DNA of 64,000 bases from Enoplolaimus lenunculus (GCA_030248215.1 JASANG010002180.1:1-64000), one strand, 5' to 3'. Shown: positions 49,601 through 62,646, counted from the stretch's first letter. Numbers and translations are program-made. The notes: generated by a model not told the origin, from the letters alone.

Positions 49601-52600
49601 TAGAGAATATGAATAATTTGTAATGTTTAAAAACATTCAAAACATACAAAGGAATAGCTAGCTACTGATTAGTGTGCACATAAGCTATGTCAACTATTGT
49701 AGCAGAGATGGGAATACATCCTTTTTATAAGCGTTTCTTTGCTATTGACTTTAGAATTTTCGGGCATAAGAAATTTGTATACGTATAGGTTTAGAAAATT
49801 GGAACACTTTTAAATTAATTAGCTGCTCTGTAATTAATATGTAGGTACGTGAACTGTGACAGTAAAGCTATAAGTCTTTTATGCCTACAGGTTTACTACA
49901 CCATTATTATTTGTTGAGTGTTGTGAACCACAGATGCCAGAGCTTCGCACAATACGTGACGTAATTCCACTATAACTGGTACATATGTGTAAAAACCAAA
50001 CACATAACAACGTACTTGTCAGCAACCACTCTTGCTTTCAACAAAGCAGCAGTATAACATATTGTTGCCGATTTTGGCAGCGTAATATCTGAACAGACAA
50101 AACACACGAAGTAGTTATATAAATGAGCTGAGCGATTCCATGTATGCAGATTCGTGTAGAGTTTTGTGAAAAATTAATGTAAATCTGTATGCGAATTTTC
50201 AGCAATGTGCACCCGGATGTAAAGTATAAATATCGGATCTACTGATAAAAATTTGTTTTGGTGCAATTAGAGTTGAAATATTAACATCATGTGGTATTTT
50301 TACAACAATTCTCAACTGTCATAAAGTTGTTAACATAAATTTTGTATCCAGAGGCGGCGGCAGGATTTTGCGCCGGATGGTTACAAATACATAAGCTGAT
50401 TTTTACTTTATTTGCAGTAGTTGACATTGTATTAAATTTGGGACTCAGTTAATTGCCGAGAGATCGCAGCATAGGCAACTTCTGAAACAATAACTTTTTC
50501 ATACATCCGTTGAAGAGGTGATAGAGATTATAAAGTGAACCAAAGTAACTCGATGTATGAACAAAACGAGTCGGAAAATATTCAACACGAGAATCAAATT
50601 ACCGCGAGCAAAACACAATAACATACCGTCGTATCTCGCTAATATGCCTTGCGCGTCCGCGTACGCCTGCTGTTCCAATAATGCTTCGATTAGATTTTCG
50701 TGAACATTCATCACATTATGCATTGGGAATTCTTTTATGAGCTAAAAACAACCGGCAGCATTAGACAAGTAAGACATTAAAAATAAAAAGCATCAGCAGT
50801 ATCGCCGCGCAATGACGTGGCCGACTAAACCACTTGGACAGCATTAGTCCATCATACATCCAACATTTTATAGCAATGAAACCAAAATAGAAACAAAACA
50901 CATACTCCACACATTGAGCATAATCTCTATAACTATGTAAAGTAAATAGCGTACATAACGCACGACACTTACATCCCGCATGATTTTAACGGCATCTTTC
51001 AGCTTCCCAAGCCTGCGTGCGCACATAGCTAGTCGTCGACGAACGTAAATTAGCACGTTGGTATCGCGACCTACACAAACAAAAATAATCATATGTCACT
51101 AAAGTATTAGCAATACACAAACACAAAAATTCACAAAGATCTGCAGATAAAACTTTAAATAAGACAAAAACACTCAGGGATGTGCCGATACCAAAATTTT
51201 TGACGATGCTGATACCGAATTCCGATGCCGATTCCAACTTTAGTACACCATGTTTTATAAACAGATAGGATACTACATTACATCATTATATGAAGACTTA
51301 AAACCGAACCATCATAAGCGATTATAATTTTAGATGGACGGTTCATTTCAATTAATTTTTTCAAACACAAGCGCAAGAAAGATATCAGTTTTCCTGACCG
51401 AACACACTGATATGTGTCCAGAAATGAAATTGATAGCATTCAAACTGACTGTTACGTGCAAAAAGTATCGGCAAAGAATCGGCAATTTTTTTGCAGTGCC
51501 GATGCCGATTAATCGGCACATTCCTAGTTATAAACATCACAAACGACATACGGAATGCAGATTCCGACGATGGGCAATAAGTTTGCGTTTGTTGACTACG
51601 CCGATATTGTGTTTCTGCTACTTTCAATGCCTTTTTAAATATTTTTTCAGCCTAAAACAAGAAAAGAAACGTGCAAACTCACTGAATAGGTTAACAAAAA
51701 TGATAACCGATATTTTATAACAAGCAAATGCGAAAAGACTTTGAAATTTGCAAGCTATTTTTATAACTAAGCAAAAAACATCAAACGTGTAGCGCAATAC
51801 TAATTAAACTCATAAGTATGTCGTAGAATGGCAGCGCAAAAGAAAACACGCACAGAAAACTTCTTACTTCAGTTACAGTTGGTGCTTCTTCTTCGCCTAG
51901 TAAGATTAACGCAGGAGCACAGCTAAAAATAAAACATACGGATATTTCGTATTGACAAATACCATGTTGATTTAGGGTGTCTGTTGGTTGGCAATAGTTT
52001 TCAAAAAGGGTGCATGAATAAATTGGCGATGACTTTTGGCTCTGTAAAATCTAAGCTACAATCAATTATTGATAAGTTATGTCCACGAACTAAATTAGTG
52101 TTCGACCGATACTAAAAATAAGGATTCCAATATTTCGATACTGATAAAATTACTCGAGGTGTACACCAATACAGGAAAGCTTAGAAATATATGAGGAAAT
52201 AAATATATTTCCGGTAATTTTGTGGTTTATCAAATGCGGAGACTGCGTTCTTCACACCCAAGTAGAGACTTAGCCAAGATTTCATTTCGAGAGGGGATAA
52301 CCACGACTAAATTTTGTGCAAGCAAGCATAGTGAGCGAGAAAAATTTCGACCTTTACATTCTATTACCTGTAAAAGTGCGTTTTTCGAGTTTGCAGAATT
52401 TTTGGGGAATCCTCCTATCCCGATTTATAAGCGAACCATTATCCAGGTTTCCATCTCCCCTCTGCGACCCACGTCCTGGTTGACCTTCATTTACATTTTT
52501 GGTCCGCTGGGTGATTTTTTTCAGTTGATGACACAAGAACAATTAACTTTGCGAAATCATGGCTACGCTTCAAAATTCACCGGATAAATTGTTAATGCGA

Positions 52601-55600
52601 ACTGTAATTCTTGATGTAATTTAAAATTAGGAACTATAAATATTAATTTTCTGAAGACTATAAAATGCAGAATCCCACTTATTCTTTATGCAAAAACTAA
52701 CCAGCAGATAGCTATTATTTAACACTGAAATACAATAAATTTGTCTTGCAAGCTTACTCTGGGTTAATTTCAAGAGCTCTATGTGCAGCTTTAATGCGCG
52801 CTTCGCTATTTCGTTCTCTCCAGGCCACTTGCATTACTGAAAGAGAAATCTATTGCCATTATTTCTGTGGTAAACAAAGTGTTTGCAGAACAATACTTAC
52901 TTCAACAAAATTGTTCCGCTGTATTAAACCATTTTGACTTTTAGTAATTTTTCGAAGGTCAAAACGACATAATTTAGTATAGGTACAACACATTTTTCGA
53001 ATAACGTTAGTAATGAGGTAAAGACCTAAACAGTACCTATGTAAAGTGTGACACACACTGCTTGCATCTGTCAAAGATAGAGCTTAAGATAAACTATCAA
53101 CATCAGTGGAGGATCCGGGGGAGATGTATCACCTACCGGAACTGTCGTGCTGAATAGTGTTAGATGCGAAATAGTTCATCCCAAGCCTAAACCGTGTTTT
53201 ATAGTCAAATAGATGCAAACAATAGCGAAAAGACGGCCGAAAATTCAAAAATTTTGGCCTCTGGAGCAATTTTACTGGAAAATTGAACATATCTAAAAAA
53301 TTTCTAATCACGCATTTCAAAACTTAGAAGTTTCGCAACACAAAATACAATCCTCTTCACTGAAACATTCTGAATCCGCTACTGGTCAACATTACAAAAC
53401 CCTACAAAATGAATAAAATTGCCATACTCCGAATATTATGGCAACTATATCACCTGAAGCCTCCTACTAAAAACTACACCAAACCACGCTTGTGGCGCTC
53501 CAAAATGAATAAAAATTCAGAACAACCACAGTCGTGGAATGGTATAAAGAACCATCGTCATTTACTTACTTTGGTATTCTGGTTTACCCGGATCAGTATC
53601 ACACGTGAAAAAGTTTTGATGATCTTGAGCGGAGAGATTCATGTCATAGTAAGTCAACGGTTCTTTGTTAGTTGCGTTTGTGAAGCGCTGATATTCGGCA
53701 CCACGTAGCAAGTTTAACGGATTTCGCCATACCTTACATTCTATAATTAATATAAAAATATTAGCAAATAAGCAAATACCTTATTATCTCAAACCGCCGC
53801 CGCTAATTACCAGTGAGCAACCAAAATTTCGTTTCCCATGGTAAAGCTCAGTATTTATAACTATGCGCTTTTGGTACTAAATCTGTTATTATCAGTGTTA
53901 ACATTTGCGTTTAAAACTAAAGTTCTGGCTTTCTTTGATGAGTCCCAAGATTTTCACTTACCGATTCCAGTATTCTTAAATCCGGTTGCACCCTGCTCGC
54001 TATTATGAGAAGAGTGTTTACAGTGACTCCTAGATAACTAATATTCAGGAATTAGTATGGCGCAACATGCATTACCATTTCGCATTGCTACGCTGGCTTC
54101 GAGACCTGTTAATACAAACGTACCAGGAACTGACTGAGCACTTGTCCATTCGGAGCTGGCACTGCTATCGTCATCAGAGTTTAAATCTTGTTGGCCGTCA
54201 CCATCAATGCTACCGAACCACGGACTCAACTGTCCAATCGACAGAGTCTCAATGAATGATGTGCCGTACTTTTTGAAGTACCACCATTCAAAAATCTGCA
54301 AAAATCGAAATTCGTAAAAATATGTATATAAACGTAGTATTAATTAAACACAATACATGATAATGGGTGGCTCTAAACATAGCGCTGTCCTATGATTAAG
54401 AACGTGTAACATTTGAATAAAAACAAAGCCTGATTGGTCACTCTAAACATATATTTTAGAAAAAAATCGACAAATTGTTTTACCTTTGAGTAAAAATATT
54501 ACTACCTAAAAGATCCTGAACAAAGGGAAGAAATAGCGAAATTGCTTAAAACAACTAGATATCTGATTCAGCCTCTTGTATTAATAGCAGAAGGCAAATT
54601 TCAAGCGCTGATGCCAGGTTAATAAATTTCTGAACATATCGTAAATTTGATTTACATTTTTGTGGCTCAGCAACTCAATATTTATAACTAACGTGTTTTT
54701 TTAATTCAACGTACCAATATGATTCCAGAAACTAATGAAGATGTCCCAGTCAGCGCAACGTAAAACTTCGGCGTTAACGTATTGAGGAATAACGAAGCTA
54801 CAAGCAAAGAATTACAATTATTGTCAACATCATTAAAATCAACTGCATGTTCCATGTATTAACGAACTCACGAAATTCTAAAAAATATCCCAGCTTCTAT
54901 TAAGTTTGATTTACCTGGGGTATTACTAGCGGGAAGAAGAGGAGGCCACCTACATTCCAGTGCCCGTCTCGTGCGCATTTGTTCACCGGAACGTTCCGGT
55001 ATATTCGGTATTGAAATTATTTTTAATTTGAAAATAATCAAAAAATTGGGTAATAATCTTAACTTATTTTTCTAAAATTTTCTGCCACATTTACAGTTTG
55101 TGTCATACTCCATAATGTATGCGACGTTTTTCTAATTACTGCAAGGATTTTACATGTTACAACTACACATATGTATTTATCGAAAATTACTGACAGAACA
55201 GAACATAAATAAGACAGGTTTTGCGTCTGCTAAAAGTAGAAACCCTAAATGCAGTTAAAACATTTTGCTTAACATTGCTAGTAATTAGTTTATTTATTGC
55301 TTACAAACGAATTTTACGGCAACAGGCCGTTTCTCTTTTCGGTTCCCGTTGCGATTTTTTTGTTTTCCGCATCCGGTGTTTTGTAATTGCGATGGCAACG
55401 CAGCGTATGACAAGACCGCTAAGCAGAGGAACATGAGTTTCCCCCTACTTCTCCTCCTCGTAGTAAATCTATTTCAATTAAGGGTATGAATAAGACTCAA
55501 GTATAAAACTAAACCGTATTTGGTGCTGGTGTCATTTATGCACTACAATTTGGGATAATTGACATTTATGCACTATAATTCGGGTTTAATGACTCTATCC

Positions 55601-58600
55601 GCTAACGGACTCTTATTAGGCATACGGACTCCTACTAATTGAGACTCAAATTAGGGACCCCCTCATATTCGGGACACTAGAATAATCAATTAATATTCGT
55701 ACTTATATATTGAGTAAAAAATAAATCATCTTCTTCACCCATTGTGAACTGCAGGAGCCACTAAATATGTAATCTCCAGTTGAAATGGTAATAATACTGT
55801 TACAGCGCGCGATTATTTATTATATTATAGTAAATATCGCATAAAATAAATGCTACATTAGGTAATACTAAAGTAAGATTGCATAAGCTCAAAGGGAGAT
55901 GACTGTTCAGACTCAAAATCAAGCCAAACATGCACGTAAGAAACTTGAACGAGTGACAATATTTCCGACTTGATATTAAATTATGAACATCCGCCAAAAC
56001 AATGCCAGTCCGACAGATAACCACAATCAGAGCAAAATCGTTCGTTAACGCTTATGACAGAGTGGGATCTAACCAGGGTTACGGTGAATACAAAATTTCA
56101 CCGAATCCGTCCCTATTGCGATTCGAATAAATATTTGTATAAACCCGGTAAATTTTGCAGCGCAAAACATCGCGTAAGTAACTAACAAAAAACTACACAT
56201 CTCAACAATATAAAAACATAAAAAATTTATTGGCAAAACGCAAGAGTCAAAAGGCTAGAATCCCAACTGTACTGGCTCCAAAATGAACGCGACAAACTTA
56301 AAATCTACGACGCATATGAAGATGAAATAAAACTTTGAGGCATGTTGGTATATGTATGTACAGCGCTGGACAAAGATCTGTGCCACAAACCGCCAAAAAC
56401 ATTCAAGTATACACAGTACGTTAAAGTATACGTACAGCACCACAATGAACCGAAAAATATACTATTAAATCCACGTTCGAGACACACACAACCTGACCAA
56501 AAGCTAGAATATAGAATAGTAACACATGAGTAACATAATACACACAGTGGCATTTCCACTTCCCGTTAATCGTATTGCCGAACGCGCAAAACCAAAGACG
56601 CTTGAAACGTCAAATATACCTGGCTGGCTACCGAAAAAAACTAAACTAAACCCATACAATAAGCTTATAGTCATGCCTGCTATCGGTTCAAATAAGAGTT
56701 TTCGGTCTATAGATGCAAAAATACACACAGCACACACACCACACATACACAAACACAGCTATGTAGCCGGCGATTCTTCAGACAGTTCCAACGCGTCTAG
56801 TCTTCTACATGATTGCTTTAGCGAAAGCACAAGAATATATAACACTTATACACACATGCTACACTCGAGCTCAGTATGATATTTATGCGTGCATACTATA
56901 CATACATACATACATACACATATGGCAACTATTGCTCATAAAAGCCATCAATACGAGCAATTCAGCAACCCACATCAGCTAACGTAATAAAGCATGGTTG
57001 GTCACACATATTACCAGAATAAAACTAGAACCATGCAGAGATAACCACAGCAAATGTTATCCGCTTGCATTAAAATAAATACAACCACATAATACGTCAT
57101 TAGCGTTGTGTTAAACTAAAAACAACTAAAACCTTGGTACGCATGTCTTGGTTTATTATAATATAAATATTCATGTTTACAAATTACGTATGTTCTAACG
57201 TATCTGTTCAGTCACTGAAAGACACAGGAACAGGAATTTTGACGGTTTTGCTTCGAATTATGAAATATCAGCTTAAAATCTACGTCTCAATTAACAGGCA
57301 TGGGAGTCTCGGTCTCGGTATCGGTTTTTTGAGTCTCGGTGGTTTGGACGAAAAACCCATTAGAAATAATTTTGAAAATTTTTAATTTTTTTCGGTGATC
57401 ACCGAAAATTGACCGAGACCAAGACTTTTCATAACCGATCTCGGTAGTCAGGTCTCGGTCTCGGTTTTTAACCGAGACCACCCATCCGTGCCTATTAAAG
57501 ACAAAGTTTCCAACATTTATATGATTATGAATAATTTAGCACAAAACCGTAAAATTTCCAGTTCCTGCATCTTTAAATGCAGGAACAGGAACAAGAACAT
57601 GAACTGAATTTTTTCCGGAACAGGAATACTTACGGTAAAGTGCGCATACTAGCGAATTGGATGCGTAGTAAAAACTGGAACTTGATGTACACAAATAATC
57701 TACACAACCTTACGTACTGATCAGGGTGCAACTGGAAAGAAAAATTGGCATAATATTTTTTATAATTCCGGTTGTACCCTGGTACTGATGAGTAAGAAAC
57801 AAAAATATGCTTTACGGCTACTGCATCATGCAATGCAAAGTGCGATACAATGTTTGAAAAATAGCAAGTATATTTGGAAGACACATTTCTGAAACAACTC
57901 TTCGGTCTCTCTATGTTGTAAGTGAAGAGTGGGATTCCAAGCAGGGATGGGCGGTCTCGGCCAAAAAAGCGAGACCGAAACCCAACCTACCGAGACCAAG
58001 AATTTTGGTCTCGGTCTAGGTCACTTTTAACCATTACCGAAAATAAAAGTAATACGACTTTTTAACAAAACTTTTGAATATTTTTATCTGCTTTGAATTG
58101 CCGCTTCATACAATTATACTAATATATCGCCTCCAAAATTGGTTTTTTACTTTATTTTTACTTGGCTACTGTCGCCATGTCCTTCGAGCAGGCTCAGGAC
58201 AAATCATTGTCTGAAACCACGCTCAGTACAATCGCTAATTTACAGCTATAGTGTTGTTTTTGATCCCGGACAAACCGACTAGACTGGAAAATTTTTTTAA
58301 CATATAGCGTGATGTTATAAATGCGGATGATCCAAAATTTTTAAACAATGTCTAAACGTTTTAAACGGGAAAATGCAACTATGTGTGCTTTGTCACAATA
58401 AAATAAAAATGTTTTGTGTTTCCCAAATCGCTGTATAACCCGGTAGCGGTGCTCCACAATATTTCGCTGTCTGTGTTGGCAGGCGAAATGCGCAAGTACT
58501 TCCGGGCCAAAGCTGCGATTTAAGGAAAATGTTTGTGATTGCTTATCGCTTTTCCACATCTTTTGCCTCGGTTTGCAAACCACCGAGACTGACAAAAGTT

Positions 58601-61600
58601 AGACTGCGACCAGCCAAACCCCGAGACATGCCGAGACCGAGACCACCCATCCCTGTTCCCAAGGTTTAAAATGAACATTTTCATGCACCTCACTTTAATA
58701 TACTTTTGTGCCAGGGACGAGAGTTCGGTCTCGGTATTTGACAGGTCTTCGTCTCGGCAAGTCTCGTTATTTCACATTCACAGGTCTCGGTCTCGGCCAG
58801 TCTCGGTATTTGACAGGTCTCGGTATCGCTTTTTTGAGTCTCGGTGGTTTAGAACCGAAACCGGAAGTAGAGGATTCAGCAAATCTATGACTGTATTGGT
58901 GAACTAAGTGATGGCTGAGGAATAAAATTTCTCAGTGTTAAATTATGAAATTTGATAGTGAAATAATTATGGGCAGGTATTCTGAACAAAGACAAAAAAG
59001 CTATAAAAACACAAAAAAACTATGAAAACCACAAAAAACTACGAAAAAAGCATTAGAAATAATTTATTTTAAAATTTTTAATTTTTTCTGTGATGACCAA
59101 AAAATGACCGAGACCGAGACTTCTCTTGGCCGGTCTCGGTTGTTAACCGAGACCGCCCACCTCTGATTTGCGCTAATATTTTTTGGGATCACGAACACAT
59201 ATTTCAGAAAATCTCTTCATTCAAGACAAAAACATTTTATAAAATTAAAACCGTAGCTATTTGGCACACCGAATTAGCAAGCCGAATCTATACACGCAAA
59301 ACAAACATGTGAATTTCTTATAACAAATGCTTAATCGACTGAAACATTGACTGAGGTCGAGAACCGTAAGTGATAAAAAGTTCCAAAAAATGGCTTAGTT
59401 TAATCTATTCCAGCAATTTAAACCCAAAAACAAAAACAAGGGGTTTCCGAACGATGCCAGTTATGAAAATTCGGATCAAAACGTTTAAGTGTAAAGAACA
59501 TAATGAGTCCTATTGCAATATCAGTATATATGGCTAGGATGAAAAATATCGGGTAAGCTACGTGACCAAATTTATACGTGAAGCGATTTTTAAGCGCTAA
59601 ATTTAGATTTCTAGCTTACTGTCATCACAAGCGACCAGAGATCAGGATCCACTTTAAGACCCGGCACAAAAACCGATATGCGTATCCTGTTCTTGTATAA
59701 ACCTACCGGATACTGGAATTTACAGTCGTAGTGCCGAATATCATAAAACAGGTTTTAATAATGCTGCAATTGCATGTTCTGGCAGGCCCAGAAGTCCAAG
59801 TTTTTTTACACTGAAGTAAAAAAGAAAAATCCAAGCTAAGAATTCATTTTAATCCAATAAACATACTTTTGCGTGACTCTACAAACTGAGACCGGAGATT
59901 AACTTGTCGAATACTGGAATCGAATATTGAATTTTGTACCGGAACCAGCGGTGTTTTAATGATGCACGAAGTTCATGAAACATATACTTGTATGTAATCC
60001 CTTTACGTTACATTATATTAAATAGAAAACGTTGGTTGGAATCCACGTTTCACTGATAGAGAAACACGTTTTGTTTGTCTAGCAATAAACGGCTATTTTG
60101 ACAAATCAAAACACATTCCAGCAGTATATTCAATGGCCCCAGTTCAGCTACCGTGACAGTTGTAAAAGAGTAAACAGGTTCCTAACGATCTGGCTTGGGA
60201 AGTCTTTGCAGTTTTATTCAGTATTATTCTCGAATCTCAACCAGTGCACCAACCACCCCCAAATATTGTCGAATTCTGACCTTGATCGTTAGTTACACGA
60301 TAGTGAAAACTCCACCAAATGTTGGGAACAACAACAAGTTTTTGCCCGTATCAAGTCAAGAAAAACAAAGAAAACAACTAGGTGTTCGTTAAATCACGGC
60401 ATAAGGGAAAGTAAAAATCCTATGTATTGGAGTAAAATGTCATATGCTAGATTTCCTGCTCCTATAGAGGGAATTAAAAATTGTAAATTGTAGATTTACT
60501 GCGGGAGTAAAAATGCTATATGGTAATTTACTGGGAAATAAAAAATTTATCGTAATTAAAATTATCGGCATCGGTAATAATCGGCGCTTTTCGTTAGTAT
60601 CGGCATCGGCACTGCAAAAAATGCCGATTTTTTACCGATACTTTTTGCACATAACAGTCAGTTGCAATGCTATCAATTTCACTTCTTGGCGTATATCAGT
60701 GTTTCTTATCAGGGAAAATGTTATCTTTCTCGCGTTTGTGTTTGAAAAAATTAGTTGGAATTAACCGTTCTCATAAAGTTATAATAGTTTAAAAAACAAA
60801 GTCATACAGTATTGCGTCCGACCAGAATAAAATTTAAAAAATTAGACATAAAATACATCGAACCGTGGCGGATTTCTAATCCGTTTACGTCTCTGTAGTT
60901 GATTCAATGACAATCGTTATTGTTTCTGTAAACAATATACATTAACATTGAATCCTAAAACGTAGCAATTGTGATTGCCAGATCTAAATATGAGCTTTGG
61001 TCAGTTTCTCGGTTTTATACCCATCTATACGCCCACTAGCACGGTCACGCTTGACTTTCACGAACATTTATAACTTACGCACATTTTTAGGACTCTCTCT
61101 TAGCGACACCCCTAGCTCTACATGTACTCTTCTGATACTGTCTCATTCAAATTTCTATATTCAATATTTTGGCACTAAAATTCTGTTTTCATAATATGTT
61201 CTTTTATATACACGTCACCAACATGATATGTACCCGTCATTCCGTTCGAATAGGGTCAGACCGTAACACATATGTAAAGATCTTGGTAAAAGGGAGTTGG
61301 TGCTAACGTCACTACTAATGCAACAGAATCCAGCCGCATGTAATGGGTTTAAAACCAGATTATTATTCAAATACGAACATGGATAATATAGATTTTTAAG
61401 CAGTTTTTGATTAACAAACCTAATCGGTAAATAAAAATTAGGTATATATGAAACGAATAAATTTATAATTACTCGAAACATTAAGACTAACTAGATTAGA
61501 CAACCATCTGATAGGCTATATAAGTATATATAATAAGTTAAGTTCTAAACGCTGCAGTTACGACTATAATTTAGGTGGATCTACTGCGCTGATATATTTT

Positions 61601-62646
61601 TTATAATTATTACAACTCATATTTAAAGTATTATAGGCATCGTTGATTATCATACAGTAAAGTCAGGTAGCGTCATGCACAAGTACAGAACCGGAGTGTT
61701 CTGTCGAAAAAATTGAAGAAAAAACTTACAGTAGGAGGTGAATTTTGGTTATACGTATTAGCAATTTTTCAAACTATACTAAGTAACACGGTGAATGCAA
61801 CTAAATTTAAGTCTTCGCATAATGATCTAATATAGTACAATGTGGCAGCGAATCTACGATTTTAATGAATCCGAACCCGAATCCATTGCAAATTTGCCGA
61901 ATCCGAATCCGTTGCAAATTTGTCGAATCCGAATCTGAATCTTACATGTAGCAAATTTCACTTATATCTATAATTTGTTTCAGAATATCAACGCAGTGCC
62001 AAACGCATAACTTTTCAACGTTAATAAATTTCGTGTCCAATTTCAGTTTTGAGATTAGTGACCTGAACCAAAATTTTTTTATTAATATAACAAGTTATTT
62101 AAAATTTTTATTGTTTAAAGCTAAAATATCATATTGCCGAACATTGTTAAATTCGGCTTTTTCACAACCGAATCCGAAACCAAACCACAAATTTTTGCCG
62201 AATCCGAATCAGATTCCGAACCTTTGTTGCCACTCTGATGTAGTATCATAACTGGTATTAAGCATGGTGTACTAAACTTGGAATGGGCATCGCAAAATTT
62301 CAAAATAGGAATCAGCATCGGTATCAGCACCGGCAAAAATTTTGGTATCGACACATCCTTAATGCAAAGCCCATGTACTTTTATCTTTTTAAAAAATAAA
62401 ATACCCTTAACTGCCATAGTTGCCGCCAACCATTATAATATAGTACTACGTGTCACCTTAGCTTACGATAACGCATAAGAAATGCAATCCTAAGTTATGC
62501 TAAAATCACCACTTACCTTGTTCAACATGATCAATCAGCCGTAGTGGTCCACGAAGCATATATACCAAACCCAATAACAACAGAAACCAGATAGCCCATA
62601 AGTATGTCCAAGACCACGCTATCCATGCCCGCAGAGCAGATAGCAT
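43624..62646 (-). CDS. ST7: ST7 ortholog (suppressor of tumorigenicity 7 family), complete
   Basis: Fifteen exons in coding order: 62517-62646, 54715-54797, 54124-54295, 53570-53740, 52758-52836, 51868-51922, 51552-51651, 50973-51070, 50627-50741, 50016-50088, 48442-48544, 47539-47689, 46956-47048, 44942-45081, 43624-43731. Total 1671 nt, 556 aa (human isoforms about 550-585). Family blocks run in order: [167 protein letters not shown]. Two N-terminal membrane spans (residues about 10-33 and 55-73) and one near 490-510 are visible; the middle is helical repeat-like. Human ST7 is a multi-pass protein from a 7q31 tumour-suppressor locus; its biochemical role is unsettled. The start is the ATG three codons before the conserved W-rich segment; the frame upstream is open but not conserved. 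Intron 1 is 7.7 kb and full of transposons. Confidence 0.96.
43918..44603. mobile_element. MITE with TAACCCTA/TTAGGGT subterminal arrays (ST7 last intron)
   Basis: Ends CACAAAATGTGTCATTAGGT and the inverted TATGATACATTTTGTG at 44603. Inside both ends are repeated GTTAACCCTA and TTAGGGTAGGGTTAA words, with CGCTTGTCACAG also inverted. 686 bp, no coding. TGC occurs at both flanks. Confidence 0.82.
45218..46620 (+). mobile_element. Non-LTR retrotransposon (LINE) fragment with RNase H domain, antisense in an ST7 intron
   Basis: Plus-strand pieces read as the end of a reverse transcriptase ([40 protein letters not shown]) and then RNase H ([36 protein letters not shown]), in the order seen in RNase H-bearing LINEs of the Jockey/I/R1-like groups. 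Several stops and frame changes show it is dead, and the 5' part is missing. It lies in the ST7 intron between exons 46956-47048 and 44942-45081. Confidence 0.85.
47929..48285. mobile_element. MITE with AGTACTACCAAGAGTGGATGAT ends and GC-rich hairpins
   Basis: Ends AGTAGTACCAAGAGTGGATG and CATCCACTCTTGGTAGTACT are inverted repeats; 357 bp. Inside are three short hairpins of the form ACCCCTTGTTTAGGGGGT, CCCCCTTGTTTAAGGGGG and CCCCCCTGATTGAGAGGGGG, and inverted TGCAACGCG-type words. In the ST7 intron between exons 48442-48544 and 47539-47689. Confidence 0.82.
51175..51526. mobile_element. hAT-like MITE, GCCGAT family, 352 bp copy
   Basis: Left CAGGGATGTGCCGATACC, right GGCACATTCCTA; body closely follows the copy at 2219-2684. 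It sits in an ST7 intron and ends only 25 bases from exon 51552-51651, so it lies beside the donor of that exon. Confidence 0.78.
53104..53384. mobile_element. hAT-like MITE, CAGTGGCGGATCC family, 281 bp copy
   Basis: Ends CAGTGGAGGATCC and GAATCCGCTACTG; flanks ATCAACAT and GTCAACAT agree at 7 of 8 positions. In the ST7 intron between exons 53570-53740 and 52758-52836. Confidence 0.85.
55530..55680. mobile_element. TA-target MITE, left half in reverse
   Basis: Shares inverted body words with 25670-25815 (TGACATTTATGCACTATAAT, GGACTCTTATTAGG, GGACTCCTACTAATTGAGAC) and ends CATATTCGGGACACTAG. In ST7 intron 1. Confidence 0.7.
56222..56338 (+). pseudogene. Short coiled-coil-like coding relic in ST7 intron 1
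   Basis: Thirty-eight plus-strand codons to a stop read as a heptad-rich helix ([20 protein letters not shown], then [10 protein letters not shown]). The composition looks protein-like, but the upstream DNA is A-rich with no pyrimidine tract or acceptor and a stop immediately before, so it is probably a relic of a gene or transposon protein, or chance. A further plus frame (56526-56879, 117 codons) follows with no recognised domain. Confidence 0.25.
57296..57493. mobile_element. hAT-like MITE, GGTCTCG family, copy 1
   Basis: Left CAGGCATGGGAGTCTCGG, right CCGAGACCACCCATCCGTGCC; inside, GGTCTCGG words to the left and CCGAGACC to the right, plus a shared TTTTTTCGGTGATCACCGA core. Confidence 0.75.
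57942..58655. mobile_element. hAT-like MITE, GGTCTCG family, 714 bp copy
   Basis: Perfect ends CAGGGATGGG(C/T)GGTCTCGG and inverse. Flanks ATTCCAAG and TTCCCAAG match at 6 of 8, fitting an aged 8 bp duplication. The middle has no transposase frame. Confidence 0.85.
58712..59165. mobile_element. hAT-like MITE, GGTCTCG family, 454 bp copy
   Basis: Starts CAGGGACGAGAGTTCGGTCT, ends AGACCGCCCACCTCTG; about six GGTCTCGG units on the left. Flanks TTTTGTGC and ATTTGCGC match at 6 of 8. Only 56 bp from the previous copy. Confidence 0.82.
59166..61837. other. ST7 intron 1, remaining part
   Basis: No exon recognised. At 60562-60775 lies an inverted partial copy of the GCCGAT element (TATCGGCATCGGCACTGC and the body up to AATTAACCGT). 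The rest shows no clear structure. Confidence 0.5.
61838..62237. mobile_element. hAT-like MITE, GAATCCG family, 400 bp copy
   Basis: Ends CAATGTGGCAGC and GTTGCCACTCTG; within 100 bp of each end are repeated GAATCCG words (GCCGAATCCGAATCC). Flanks ATATAGTA and ATGTAGTA agree at 7 of 8 positions. Lies in ST7 intron 1, directly beside a GCCGAT fragment. Confidence 0.87.
62250..62361. mobile_element. GCCGAT-family MITE fragment
   Basis: Inverted copy of the first 110 bp of the 2219/51175 elements, ending TTTTGGTATCGACACATCCTTA. It ends about 155 bases before the donor of ST7 exon 1. Confidence 0.75.

Noticed and set aside
51334-51720. 128-codon plus ORF
   Set aside because: It runs through a GCCGAT MITE and then antisense across an ST7 exon.
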